This document shows, one piece after another, positions 43,272 to 51,642 of a stretch of DNA of 64,000 nt. The stretch comes from Halorubellus sp034808145. GTDB taxonomy: Archaea; Halobacteriota; Halobacteria; Halobacteriales; Natrialbaceae. Numbering within the stretch: position 1 is the first letter of the stretch; the number at the start of each line of letters is the position of its first letter. The position numbers and the translations under genes are program-made. The stretch is taken from assembly GCF_034808145.1 (NCBI RefSeq), contig NZ_JAXHGM010000011.1:42849-106848 (forward strand). The letters are read 5' to 3'. The notes under the pieces were generated by a model. It was not told the DNA's origin. It worked only from the letters and a program-made list of their open reading frames with translations, and did not search any database.

Positions 43272-44498
43272 TCAGAGCTGCGGGACGCCCGCCGCCGAGA
43301 GCGCGCGCTCGCGCTCCGCGTCCGTCAACCGGTACGGCTCCAGCTCTTCGCGCACGTCACCGAGCGCGTCCCGCCGCCGCTGGTGCGCGTCCAGGAACTC
43401 GGTGATGGCGTCGACCGCCTCCAGCTTCAACTCGCCCGAGAGGAGGTCGCCCGCCCGGTAGCGCTCGGCGAGGGCCGCGAGCGCGTCGTCGTCGCGCTCG
43501 AAGAAGTACCGGAGGTACTGGAACGCGACGTCGACGCTCGGGTCGCCGCCGTGCTCGCGGTGCTCGCTGACGCTGTCCCGGCCGCCCGAGTACGCGCGTT
43601 GGAGGACCTTCTCCTCCACGGCGTCCGCGTCGTCGGTCAGGTAGATCGCCTCGCCCTCGCTCGAACTCATCTTCCCCGGCCCCGCCAGGTCCGGGAGGAA
43701 TTTACCAAGTAACGCCCCCGGCTTCTCGACCGGATACCGCGCCTTCGCCGCGACGTCCCGACTCACCCGCACGTGCGGGTCCTGGTCGACCGCCACCGGA
43801 ACGAGCGTCGGATGCGCGCCCTCCACGAGCTGCGGGAGCAGCAGGTGCGTCGTCTGCACCGCCGGATAGAACCCCATCCCGACGTTGTCCGGCCGCCCGT
43901 ACGTCGCCTCCAGCTGGTTCATCGTGACGTCCTTCGCGAACGTCGCCGCGAGCGGATACACCACGTCCGCGTCCGCCGAATCGAGCACGAACCGCGTCCG
44001 CTCCGGGTCGAACCCCACAGCGAGGAGGTCCCGGAGGTTCTCCCGGGTCGCCTCGCCGACCTCGTCGAACGTGAGGTCCTTCGAGAGGTACTTCTCGTCG
44101 TCCGAGAGCGGCACGTACACCGTCGCACCCGTCGCGTCCTGCAGGGTCTTCGCGAGGTAGAACACGAGCGCGTGCCCGAGATGCATCGGCCCCGACGGCC
44201 CCACGCCGGTCACGATAGAGTGCGTGCCGCCCGCGCCGTCGTCGCTCGCCGCCGCGTCGAGGTACGCGTCGACGCCACGGCCCGCGTAGTAGATACCCCG
44301 CCGGAGCATCGGGTGGTCCGGGAACCGCCGGACGTCCTCGGCGGTCAGTCGGTCCGCACCGAACTCCTCCAGGAGCTTCTCGTAGTCGAGCGTCCCCGAC
44401 ACCTCGTACGGCGTCACCGTGAAGTCGTCTCGCTGTCCGTCCTCGGTGGCTGTCGCTGTCGATTCGTCTGTCGCTGTCGCGTCGTCGTGCGCTGGCAT
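43272..44498 (-). CDS. trpS: Tryptophanyl-tRNA synthetase
   Basis: A 408-residue class I synthetase charging tRNA-Trp. The archaeal/eukaryotic-type signature is GPSGPMHLGHALVFYLAKTL (HIGH equivalent) and GKMSSSEGEAIYLTD (KMSKS equivalent). VQTTHLLLPQLVEGAHPTL and DQDPHVRVSRDVA match the TrpRS active site. The first 30 residues are D/T/A-rich and unstructured. The start MPAHDDATATDES was taken; an open frame continues upstream without family content. Located between the KH gene and a surface-protein gene. Confidence 0.9.
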   Translation of the reverse strand: MPAHDDATATDESTATATEDGQRDDFTVTPYEVSGTLDYEKLLEEFGADRLTAEDVRRFPDHPMLRRGIYYAGRGVDAYLDAAASDDGAGGTHSIVTGVGPSGPMHLGHALVFYLAKTLQDATGATVYVPLSDDEKYLSKDLTFDEVGEATRENLRDLLAVGFDPERTRFVLDSADADVVYPLAATFAKDVTMNQLEATYGRPDNVGMGFYPAVQTTHLLLPQLVEGAHPTLVPVAVDQDPHVRVSRDVAAKARYPVEKPGALLGKFLPDLAGPGKMSSSEGEAIYLTDDADAVEEKVLQRAYSGGRDSVSEHREHGGDPSVDVAFQYLRYFFERDDDALAALAERYRAGDLLSGELKLEAVDAITEFLDAHQRRRDALGDVREELEPYRLTDAERERALSAAGVPQL

Positions 44499-44801
44499 GT
44501 GTGTCGTAGCTGTGTCGCGTGCGGTCGGCTGGCGGTTCGACGCCGAGAGAACGAGTGAGCGCGACCGCCCGCGACGTCGAGTTACGCCCGACGTCGCACG
44601 CTCGCCGCACTGTCCGCTCCCGAGGACTGCGTGCGCCAGCGCCAGCAGGGAGCGGACTGCATCACCAGCAACTCCACGTTCGCCGGACAAGAGCGTTACG
44701 ACGTCGTGGGAATCCACCCCGCGACGATGCTCGCTGCACTGCTGGCTCGACGCTGACATCCCAGGGGAAGGCACTTACCGAACTCCAGACAACACGTCCC
44801 C
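44499..44801. other. Intergenic region between trpS and surface gene
   Basis: About 300 bases without a recognised gene. The two genes are divergent here. A weak box (CTTACC) near 44774 may serve the surface protein gene, whose ATG is 25-30 bases downstream. Nothing else stands out. Confidence 0.5.
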
Positions 44802-46307
44802 ATGTCCAGCCCTCCACGATCAGCCGTCGCCGTCGTCGCCGCGGCGGTGGTCCTCGCCGCGGTCGCGCCCGCCACAGCCGCCGCCGGACCGTCGCTCGCG
44901 CCCGGACCCACATTCGACAGAGGTTCGCTCGCCGCCGCGACGCCACCAGGCGAGAACGCCTCTGTCTCAGCGTGGCGCGTCCCCATGCACGTCGACACCG
45001 CGAACGCGAGTGCGAGCGAACTCGCGAGCTACGAGAACGCGACCGCGGGCACCGTCAACGTCACGCCGCACGACCGTCTCGTCGTCGACGTGACCGTTCC
45101 GGGCCTCGGCGCGCGCGTCGCCGACGCCTCGGGGAACGCGTCCGCGAACCTGACGTCACGCGTGCTCGACGCGCTGAACGAGAGCGGGCACTTCGCCGTC
45201 CGGCAGACCCAGGCCAGCACCACGCCCGAGCGCCAGTCCAAGAGTCTCTGGCTGAACGCGACGAACGTCCGCGCCGTCGCGGCCGCCGAGGACGACCGCT
45301 ACCTCCTCGTCGTCGATCCCGCGAGCGTCCTCGCCGTCCACGCCGGCCCGTTCGAGGACCCACGCGTGGTCGCCGAAGAAGAACGCGACGAGGACTACCG
45401 GTTCGACGGCGTCTTCGCGGACGGGGTCTACGCGTACGAGGTCTACACCGCGCGGTACCACGTGAACGAGAGCGTTCGCGGCCTTGCCGCGACAAGTCGC
45501 CGCGTGAAGTTCCGCCCGGCGGCCGCGTTCGTCGCCACGACCGGCCCGCTCGAACCGACTGCGAACGCGACGGTCACCGGCACCACGACGCTCGCACCCG
45601 GAACCGACCTCGCCGTCACCGCCAGGACCGACGCGGGCGGCGTCGCCACCGCGGTCACTGCAGTCGACGACCGCGGGCGTTTCCGCACCGCGCTCGACCT
45701 CGCGAGCGTCGACGCGCCCGCCTCGGTGAACGTCACGGTCGCGCTCGCCGCGAACCGCTCGCGCGCACTCACCGACGCCCCCGCGACGCTAACGGTCCGC
45801 GAACCCCGAGCAAGCATCGAATTCGCCGACCAGACCACGTCCACGAGGTACGTCTCCGCACGCGCGAACCTCACGCACGGCGGCGTCCTCGTCCTCCGGA
45901 CCGACGCCGGCGTCGTCGACGAGACGACCGTCCTCGACGCGGGCGTCGACCAGACCGTCACGCTCTCGCTCCCCGTGGACGCCGCGAACGGCACCTATCG
46001 CGTCGTCCCGTACCGCGTCCGCGCCGACGGCGCTCGCGGCGACCGCTACCCGAACGGGACCGCGAGCGCGCGCCTCACCGTCGTCCCCGAAGCCACGACC
46101 ACGACGAGGACAACCGCGACCACGACGTCGACGATAACCGCGACCACGGCCACCGCGTCGTCGACGACGAAGACGACGACCGGGACCGACGACGCGGCGA
46201 CGACGCCCGTCGCCGACGACCCGATTCCCGGGTTCGGCGCAGTGGTCGCGCTCGCGGCGCTGGCCGCGACGCTCCTCGCCGCCAGCCACCGCCATCGGAA
46301 CGACTGA
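44802..46307 (+). CDS. PGF-CTERM surface glycoprotein
   Basis: A 501-residue exported cell-surface protein. An N-terminal signal peptide (AVAVVAAAVVLAAVAPATAAAG) is followed by repetitive beta-rich domains with at least ten N-glycosylation sequons (NAS, NAT, NVT, NES). A Thr-rich linker (TTTTRTTATTTSTI and following) of the kind O-glycosylated in haloarchaea leads to a C-terminal PGFGAVVALAALAATLLA with a basic tail. That is the PGF-CTERM signal recognised by archaeosortase A, which replaces it with a lipid anchor. Function on the surface is unknown. Confidence 0.85.
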   Translation: MSSPPRSAVAVVAAAVVLAAVAPATAAAGPSLAPGPTFDRGSLAAATPPGENASVSAWRVPMHVDTANASASELASYENATAGTVNVTPHDRLVVDVTVPGLGARVADASGNASANLTSRVLDALNESGHFAVRQTQASTTPERQSKSLWLNATNVRAVAAAEDDRYLLVVDPASVLAVHAGPFEDPRVVAEEERDEDYRFDGVFADGVYAYEVYTARYHVNESVRGLAATSRRVKFRPAAAFVATTGPLEPTANATVTGTTTLAPGTDLAVTARTDAGGVATAVTAVDDRGRFRTALDLASVDAPASVNVTVALAANRSRALTDAPATLTVREPRASIEFADQTTSTRYVSARANLTHGGVLVLRTDAGVVDETTVLDAGVDQTVTLSLPVDAANGTYRVVPYRVRADGARGDRYPNGTASARLTVVPEATTTTRTTATTTSTITATTATASSTTKTTTGTDDAATTPVADDPIPGFGAVVALAALAATLLAASHRHRND

Positions 46308-46310
46308 CCG

Positions 46311-47228
46311 CTAGCGCGCGTTCCGGTTGTCGTCGCCGTCCTCGCGCGGATTCGCGTTGTCGAGGACGAACTGGTAGCACTCCTCGCCCGTGACGTCCAA
46401 CCCTTGTCGAGAGAAGAAGTTCGCGACGTTCCGGCAGTCCCGCTTCAGGAAGTCCTCGCTGTTCGGGTGGTGGACCGTCACCGCCTGGCCGAGGTCGATG
46501 ACGACGAGCTCGCCGTCCTCGATGACCATGTTGTACTCGCTGAGGTCGCCGTGGACGAGCCCCGCCGTGTAGAGCCGCCGGATGTACTCGCGGACGACGT
46601 GGTACGCGGTCTCGGGGTTCTCGACGTTCACCTCCGCGAGCCGACGAGCGCGCCCGCCCTCGTCGGTCCCGATGTACTCCATCACGAGCACGTTCCGCTC
46701 CACCGCGAGCGGGTTCGGCACGCGGACGCCCGCCTTCTCCGCGCGCTTGAGGTTCGCGTACTCCTTGCGCACCCACGCGAGCACGACCTGGCTCTTCTTC
46801 CCGCCGATGCCCTCGAAGCGCGGGTCGCCCGCGAGGTAATCGCGCATGTCCCGGAAGTCGCTCGCGTTGATGCGGTACACCTTCACCGCGACCTCCGGCT
46901 CCGGTTCGTCGAGCGCGTCCGCGGCCTCCGACCCGCCGAGCGCGGTGTAGACGTTCGCCTCCTTCCCGGTCGAGACCGGGCCGCCGAACGCGGACAGCCA
47001 GCCGTCCTGGACGAGCTTGTACAGCGCCGCGTACGTCGCGTCGTCGAACACCGACGCCTCGACCTTGAACTGGTCGGCGTCCTTGATGCGCTTGCGGAAC
47101 TCGCTGAACTCGCGGTCGCGCTTGCGCGCGATGCGGTCCGCTTCGGTGTCCGAGACGTCGATCTCCTCCCACTCGTCACCCGGTGTGTCGGCCTCGCTCG
47201 GGTCCACGAGACCGTACTCGCCTGTCAT
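46311..47228 (-). CDS. rio1: Rio1-type serine/threonine protein kinase
   Basis: A 305-residue atypical kinase acting in the late maturation of the 40S/30S-type subunit. The Gly-rich loop is STGKEANVYTALG, ATP-binding Lys is in VAVKVYRINASDF, the catalytic loop is LVHGDLSEYNMVI and the metal motif is VVIDLGQAV. The acidic N-terminus has the usual Rio1 extension, and a helix region FSEFRKRIKDADQFKVEASVFDD precedes the kinase. It ends convergently three bases from the surface gene. Works with the Pno1-like KH protein nearby. Confidence 0.94.
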   Translation of the reverse strand: MTGEYGLVDPSEADTPGDEWEEIDVSDTEADRIARKRDREFSEFRKRIKDADQFKVEASVFDDATYAALYKLVQDGWLSAFGGPVSTGKEANVYTALGGSEAADALDEPEPEVAVKVYRINASDFRDMRDYLAGDPRFEGIGGKKSQVVLAWVRKEYANLKRAEKAGVRVPNPLAVERNVLVMEYIGTDEGGRARRLAEVNVENPETAYHVVREYIRRLYTAGLVHGDLSEYNMVIEDGELVVIDLGQAVTVHHPNSEDFLKRDCRNVANFFSRQGLDVTGEECYQFVLDNANPREDGDDNRNAR

Positions 47229-47284
47229 CTACCACTAGGTCTGGCAGGCGAGCCCTAAAGGACTGGCGTACGGTGAGTCGCTAC

Positions 47285-47794
47285 TCACGCGTACCGCGCG
47301 GTCTCGCCACCGCAGCGCTCGCAGACGGCGAGGATGGCGTCGCGGTCGTCGGTGAGTTCGATGCGGTGAGCGGTCCGGTCGCCGCAGGCGTCGCACTCCC
47401 GGAGGAGGTCGAGGTCGCCGGGGTCCCGCGGAGCGCCGACGGCGAACACGACCGCGCGCTCGTCGTCGTCGTTCCGGCCGCACTGGTACTCGCCGGGCGC
47501 TGCCCGCACGACCTCACCGGCCCGTGCGACGACCGTCTCCGCGTCCTCGCCGTCGGACCCGGCGAGCGCGGCGTCGCGGTCCGGATACGCCTCGAACGTC
47601 ACCGTCCCGGACTGCACGACGAACACCTCCTCCTGGTGCTCGTGGGCGTGCACGCCGAACGCGAGCCGCTCCCCGGGCGCGAGCTCGTAGTGGTTCGCGC
47701 CCAGGTTCGCGAGCCCGAGCGGCTTCGTGAGCGACGCCCGGACCGACCCGGGCCCCAGTCGCGACTCCAGTTCGTCGACGTCGACCTTGTCCAT
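47285..47794 (-). CDS. Cupin with C-terminal zinc ribbon
   Basis: A 169-residue two-domain protein. The cupin part has GERLAFGVHAHEHQEEVFVVQSG (with H-x-H...E) and a second motif VVRAAPGEYQCGRNDD, where the usual His of motif 2 is replaced by Gln/Cys. The C-terminal about 45 residues carry two cysteine pairs, ECDACGDRTAH and CERCGGETA, consistent with a zinc ribbon. This fusion suggests a sensor or a metal-dependent enzyme with a nucleic-acid- or metal-binding tail. The ligand is unknown. Confidence 0.78.
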   Translation of the reverse strand: MDKVDVDELESRLGPGSVRASLTKPLGLANLGANHYELAPGERLAFGVHAHEHQEEVFVVQSGTVTFEAYPDRDAALAGSDGEDAETVVARAGEVVRAAPGEYQCGRNDDDERAVVFAVGAPRDPGDLDLLRECDACGDRTAHRIELTDDRDAILAVCERCGGETARYA

Positions 47795-47919
47795 GCGTCG
47801 GCGAACGCGCGACGACGCCGTAAACCCACGCGCCGACGCGGTCGCTCGCGAACTCGTGCAGGAAGAACTGGCGTCCGGGGAACGGTCGCCGTCGTCGCGG
47901 TCGAGAGTCGCAGCCGCGG

Positions 47920-48081
47920 TCAGGCGCGGTCGACGTCCACGTGCTCCTTGAGCGCCTGAAGCTCGTCGGCGTCCGAGAGCTCCTCAAGACGTTCGCGGAA
48001 GTGAACCTCGCAGAGACCGACTTTGACGCCTTCCGTCGACGCGGCGAAGGCGGCTTCGTCGTCGCAGTAGTGACACTTCAT
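47920..48081 (-). CDS. Small zinc-finger protein, DUF6757-type (53 aa)
   Basis: A 53-residue protein too short for common ORF thresholds. It reads MKCHYCDDEAAFAASTEG, VKVGLCEVHFRERLEELSDA and an acidic basic-helical tail DELQALKEHVDVDRA. One CxxC and one C-x-x-H give a treble-clef-like zinc site. The pattern matches the haloarchaeal DUF6757 family as I recall it. Function unknown; it lies between the cupin gene and the PHP gene on the same strand. Confidence 0.75.
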   Translation of the reverse strand: MKCHYCDDEAAFAASTEGVKVGLCEVHFRERLEELSDADELQALKEHVDVDRA

Positions 48082-48153
48082 GTTCAGTTGTTGGGGCTGC
48101 GAGGCATTGAAGGCTGCGTTCCAGGCGACGCCGTCAGCCCGATGGCCGCGCCG

Positions 48154-48954
48154 TCAGTCGCCGCCGTGCGCGGCGAGGCGCGCCGCTAGGGGCTCGTAGT
48201 CCGCTTCGTCGAGCCCGCAGACGCCGAGTTCGCGCTCGTGCGCGTCCGTGCCGGCGGTCACGAGGAGGTCGTGCTCGTTCGCGGCGGCGTCCACGGCCGC
48301 GAGGTCCGCGTCGACGCCGTCGCCGTAGGGATAGTCGCGTTCGACGGCGTCGAGCGTCTCGGTGAGCGCGAGCGCGCGCTCGGGGTCGTCGTACCGGAAC
48401 GGGTGCGCGAGGCCGACGACCGCGCACGCATCCGCGAGGACGTCCCGGCCGTGCTCGAACCCGGGGACGTCGCGGGCGACGTAGCACGGGCCGTCGTTCC
48501 CGATGAGGTCGTCGAACACGCCTTGCACGGTGTAATCGGTGTCGGGGTGGTCCGCGACGGCGCGCGCGACGTTCGGTCGCCCGAGCCCGGGACGTCCCTC
48601 GATGCCGAGGTCGATACCGAGGTGGGCCCCGACGTCGTCGATGATGGCCTGTCCGCGCTCGGCGCGGTCGGTCTGGACGCGGTCGACGAGCGCCGCGAGC
48701 GCGTCCGTCTCGACGACGCCGTACCCGAGGAGGTCGACGCGCTCGAACCCGGCGTCGACGCGGAGTTCGATGCCGTGGACGAGCGTCACGCCGTCGCGTT
48801 CGACGACCGGCGCGTCGAGCCCGGGGTGCGTGCGGTCGTGGTCGGTGACGGCGACGACCGACACGTCGGCGTCGCGGGCGGCCGCCGGCACCTCGTCGAG
48901 TTCGAGCGTGCCGTCGGAGTTCGTGGTGTGCGCGTGGAGATCCGCGTAGGGCAT
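48154..48954 (-). CDS. PHP-domain phosphoesterase
   Basis: A 266-residue PHP-family metal-dependent phosphoesterase. The four PHP motifs are visible: ADLHAHTTNSDG, VAVTDHDRTHPGL, HGIELRVD and the late TAGTDAHER. LAHPFRYDDP supplies a further metal ligand. The family includes 5'-3' nucleases acting on nucleotide phosphates and histidinol phosphatases; the RNase AM/YciV-like subgroup is possible. The start is the conserved MPYADLHAHT. A minus-strand box in the 48999-49015 gap (palindrome TCCTTAAGGA and an AT-rich run) probably drives it. Confidence 0.9.
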   Translation of the reverse strand: MPYADLHAHTTNSDGTLELDEVPAAARDADVSVVAVTDHDRTHPGLDAPVVERDGVTLVHGIELRVDAGFERVDLLGYGVVETDALAALVDRVQTDRAERGQAIIDDVGAHLGIDLGIEGRPGLGRPNVARAVADHPDTDYTVQGVFDDLIGNDGPCYVARDVPGFEHGRDVLADACAVVGLAHPFRYDDPERALALTETLDAVERDYPYGDGVDADLAAVDAAANEHDLLVTAGTDAHERELGVCGLDEADYEPLAARLAAHGGD

Positions 48955-49038
48955 GCTCGCGCTTGCGCGCCGACGCCCAAGGACCTGTCCACTCGGGGTC
49001 CTTAAGGAATATAACCACTACCGCATCCACCAAGGACC

Positions 49039-49059
49039 ATTGTGGACAATGTTTATAAT
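49039..49059 (+). promoter_or_regulatory. Promoter with operator-like palindrome of the DUF5789 gene
   Basis: ATTGT-GG-ACAAT (49039-49050) abuts a TATA box TTTATAAT (49052-49059) that is 23-30 bases before the ATG at 49082. The palindrome occupies the BRE position, so a bound protein would block TFB. Confidence 0.55.
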
Positions 49060-49081
49060 TATCTTTCACCCGCTATTGGGT

Positions 49082-49369
49082 ATGCGCCTGAACGGCACCG
49101 GCGACGCCATCGAGGACCAGACGTACCCGCTCACCACAGACGACCTCACCGACGCCATCGGCGACGACGAGCTCGACCTCGCCGAAGGCACCGAGACCAT
49201 CGCCGACATCCTCGCCCGCTTCGGCGACCAGACGTTCCACACGCCCGAAGAGGTCGAACACACCCTCAAGGCAGGCGTCTGCGAGCGCGCCATCGGTCGC
49301 AAGGGCTACTCCGACCGCGACCCCACCACGCCCGGCAGCGTCTACGGGCACGAGTGCGTCTCCTTCTGA
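49082..49369 (+). CDS. DUF5789 family protein
   Basis: A 95-residue acidic haloarchaeal protein. It matches the DUF5789 pattern by eye: DQTYPLTTDDLTDAIGDDEL, TIADILARFGDQTFHTPEEV and AIGRKGYSDRDP. No known biochemical role. A strong TATA box makes it a leaderless gene, and its promoter has an operator-like palindrome, so it may be tightly regulated. Confidence 0.8.
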   Translation: MRLNGTGDAIEDQTYPLTTDDLTDAIGDDELDLAEGTETIADILARFGDQTFHTPEEVEHTLKAGVCERAIGRKGYSDRDPTTPGSVYGHECVSF

Positions 49370-49450
49370 CGACGCACGCACCACGGTCTCCCACGACATT
49401 CGGGCATCACGCCGCCTTCTCCCCGCCTCTCGAAGCCACCGAGCGACCGC

Positions 49451-50020
49451 TCAGTCCCAGTCCTTCTCGCCGGCCTCTATCGTCGTCTCCAGCCAGTTCT
49501 CCTCCGGCGGCAGCGGGCACGCGTACGCGTCCGAGAACGCACAGAACGGATTGTACGCGAGGTTGAAGTCCACCGGGACCTCCTGGCCGTCCTCGAGCTC
49601 GCCCTCGGCCTCCAGTTCCATGTAGCGGCCCGCGCCGTACGTCTGCTGGCCCGTCGTCTTGTCGCGGAAGGGCACGAACAGCGACTTGCGGTCCTCGCCC
49701 TCCTGACGGTACCCAGCCAGCGAGTGCGTCTCGCCGTCGAGCTCGAACGTCAACTCCGCGACCTTCAGGTACCGCTGCTCGCCGCCCGTCGACGTCTCCA
49801 TCCGGTACACGTCCTCGTCGTCCCCGTCGGTCAGATGCACCGTCGCCGTCACGCGATAGTCGGCGTCCGGCTCGAAGTAATCCAGTCCCTCGAACTCGTC
49901 GCGCTCCGCCTTCGGAATCGGCGAATGCGGATGACTCCCGAAGAACTCGTCCTTCTCCTCGCGATTCCGCTCCAGCTCTCGCTCCCACGCGTCGACGTCG
50001 AACTCCGCAGTCTCACTCAT
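49451..50020 (-). CDS. DUF1684 family protein
   Basis: A 189-residue protein with the DUF1684 signature. Typical segments are WERELERNREEKDEFFGSHP, HSPIPKAERDEFEGLDYF, FVPFRDKTTGQQTYGAGRYM, VDFNLAYNPFCAFSDAYACP and the final LPPEENWL. The family is widespread in bacteria and haloarchaea and is thought to be a beta-sandwich with a small ligand site; the reaction is unknown. The ATG MSETAEFDVD is the first possible. Confidence 0.9.
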   Translation of the reverse strand: MSETAEFDVDAWERELERNREEKDEFFGSHPHSPIPKAERDEFEGLDYFEPDADYRVTATVHLTDGDDEDVYRMETSTGGEQRYLKVAELTFELDGETHSLAGYRQEGEDRKSLFVPFRDKTTGQQTYGAGRYMELEAEGELEDGQEVPVDFNLAYNPFCAFSDAYACPLPPEENWLETTIEAGEKDWD

Positions 50021-50106
50021 ACGGCAGGATTCGCCCTCGGACCGGAAGGCCGTTGCGCTCGACCGCAACTCGCCCGCACGACCGCCCACTCGACCGCAGA
50101 CGACCG

Positions 50107-51237
50107 CTACTCCAGCCGCGACAGCACCGCCTCGGGCTCGTACTCCAGGTTGAGCTCCCGGGACCGCCCGCGTCCGTCGACCTCGGCGTAGTTCGTCGCG
50201 ACGATTCCGAGGTCCTCGAGCTTGTTCACGATCTCCGAGTACCGCGTGTACCCCAGGCCCGAGACCGCCCGGAACTCCTCGTACACCTCCCCGGCCTGCT
50301 TGCCCTCGTGCTCCGCGATGACCTCCAGCAGTTCCGTCTCGCTCTCGCTCAAGCTCTCCAGCGAGCGCGACAGATGCACGAACTTCGACGTCTCGTACGC
50401 CTCGTCCACGTCGCGCTTCTCGACGACCTTCGACGCCCGCATCTCCGCCTTCAAGCCCGCCCGCCGCAAGAGGTCGATGCCGACGCGGAGGTCACCCGAC
50501 TCGGCGGTCCGCTCCGCGACGTAATCCAGGACCGTCGTCGACACCACGTCGTCGTGGAACCCGCGCTCCACGCGATTCCGGAGGATGCCCGCGATCTCCT
50601 CGCGGTCGTACACGGGGAAGTACACGTCCTCCGGCCGGAACACCGACTGCACCCTGGAGTCGAGCTCGTCGATGACCTCCAGGCTCGGGTCCGAGCTCAC
50701 GACGATGACGCCGATCCTCGCACCCGAGTGCTCCTCGTGCGCTCGCAGCAGCGAATAGAGGGTGTCGCTCGCCTCGTTCTCGTAGAACAGGTAGTTCACG
50801 TCGTCGAGTGCGACGACGAGCACGTCGTCGTCCTCCACGAGCTTCTCCGTCACCTGCCCGAACAGCTTCTTGAACGAGATACCGCTCGCGGGCGGCTCGT
50901 AGTCGAAGACGCCCTCGAACAGGCGCGCGAACACCGAGTACCGCGTCGCGTTCATCTGGCAGTTCACGCGGACCGTGTGGACGTCGTTCGTCTCCGCGCG
51001 GAGCTCCCCGAAGAGCTTCTGGATGGCGGTCGTCTTCCCGGTCCCCGGCGGCCCGCGCACCATCGCGTTCAGCGGACGACTGCCGCGGGTCGCCGGCCGG
51101 AGCGTGTACTGGAGGGTCCGCATCTGGCTCTCGCGATGCTGGAACGTCTCCGGGACGTAATCGATCTCGAAGACGCGCTCGTCCCGGAACACGGACTCGT
51201 CCCACGAGAGCATCCCCTCCTCGGGGTCCTCAGGCAT
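50107..51237 (-). CDS. Orc1/Cdc6-family AAA+ ATPase
   Basis: A 376-residue origin-recognition/Cdc6-like protein. The AAA+ core has GPPGTGKTTAIQKLFG (Walker A), VVALDDVNYLFYE (Walker B) and a sensor region VVSSDPSLEVIDELDSRVQSVF. The C-terminal winged helix follows (YEEFRAVSGLGYTRYSEIVNKL). Haloarchaea have several Orc1/Cdc6 paralogs, some linked to origins and some not. I see no origin-recognition box next to it, so it may be an origin-independent paralog. The start MPEDPEEGMLSWDES was taken. Confidence 0.9.
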   Translation of the reverse strand: MPEDPEEGMLSWDESVFRDERVFEIDYVPETFQHRESQMRTLQYTLRPATRGSRPLNAMVRGPPGTGKTTAIQKLFGELRAETNDVHTVRVNCQMNATRYSVFARLFEGVFDYEPPASGISFKKLFGQVTEKLVEDDDVLVVALDDVNYLFYENEASDTLYSLLRAHEEHSGARIGVIVVSSDPSLEVIDELDSRVQSVFRPEDVYFPVYDREEIAGILRNRVERGFHDDVVSTTVLDYVAERTAESGDLRVGIDLLRRAGLKAEMRASKVVEKRDVDEAYETSKFVHLSRSLESLSESETELLEVIAEHEGKQAGEVYEEFRAVSGLGYTRYSEIVNKLEDLGIVATNYAEVDGRGRSRELNLEYEPEAVLSRLE

Positions 51238-51319
51238 CACTTTCACCCTGCTTCCCAGGGCACTTAGCTGTTCGGCAGCCCAGCGTCCGACGCACGTCAC
51301 GACGACGTCGACCGCCGCG

Positions 51320-51478
51320 TCAGGACACTTCCAGTCGATCCTCGAACCGCGCCCGGTCGAACTTCCGGCCGTGTTCGCGAGCGTCGTGGCGCGCGACCCG
51401 ACGTTCGAGCGCGCTGTCGTCGTTCGCCTCGAGCGTGAACCCACACCCGTGGTGCGGGCACTGGTACGCGTACTTCAC
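51320..51478 (-). CDS. Small C2H2-like zinc-finger protein (52 aa)
   Basis: A 52-residue frame with a GTG start and the strong Shine-Dalgarno AGGTGG six bases upstream (plus-strand CCACCT, 51485-51490). The protein begins MKYAYQCPHHGCGFTLEAND and continues with RRVARHDAREHGRKF. CPHHGCGF with a downstream H-x4-H gives a C2H2-type zinc site. There is no in-frame upstream ATG before the stop. It is too short for usual thresholds and lies in the gap upstream of the Orc gene. Similar small zinc fingers are common in haloarchaea. Confidence 0.72.
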   Translation of the reverse strand: MKYAYQCPHHGCGFTLEANDDSALERRVARHDAREHGRKFDRARFEDRLEVS

Positions 51479-51642
51479 GCCGTGCCACCTCGTCGAGCCG
51501 GACGTGCGAGGGCTCCCATACCACGACCTTCGCTATGCGGCTGCATAACGATTCCCACAACATGGTCGGGGGCCGTCACCCGACCGACGCACCGCAGGAC
51601 AGAGCACTGTCTAACGCCGCCCGCCACCGGGAGCCTGATTGG

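Noticed and set aside
51238..51642. Replication origin next to the Orc1/Cdc6 gene
   Set aside because: No repeated origin-recognition boxes or AT-rich unwinding element were seen by eye.
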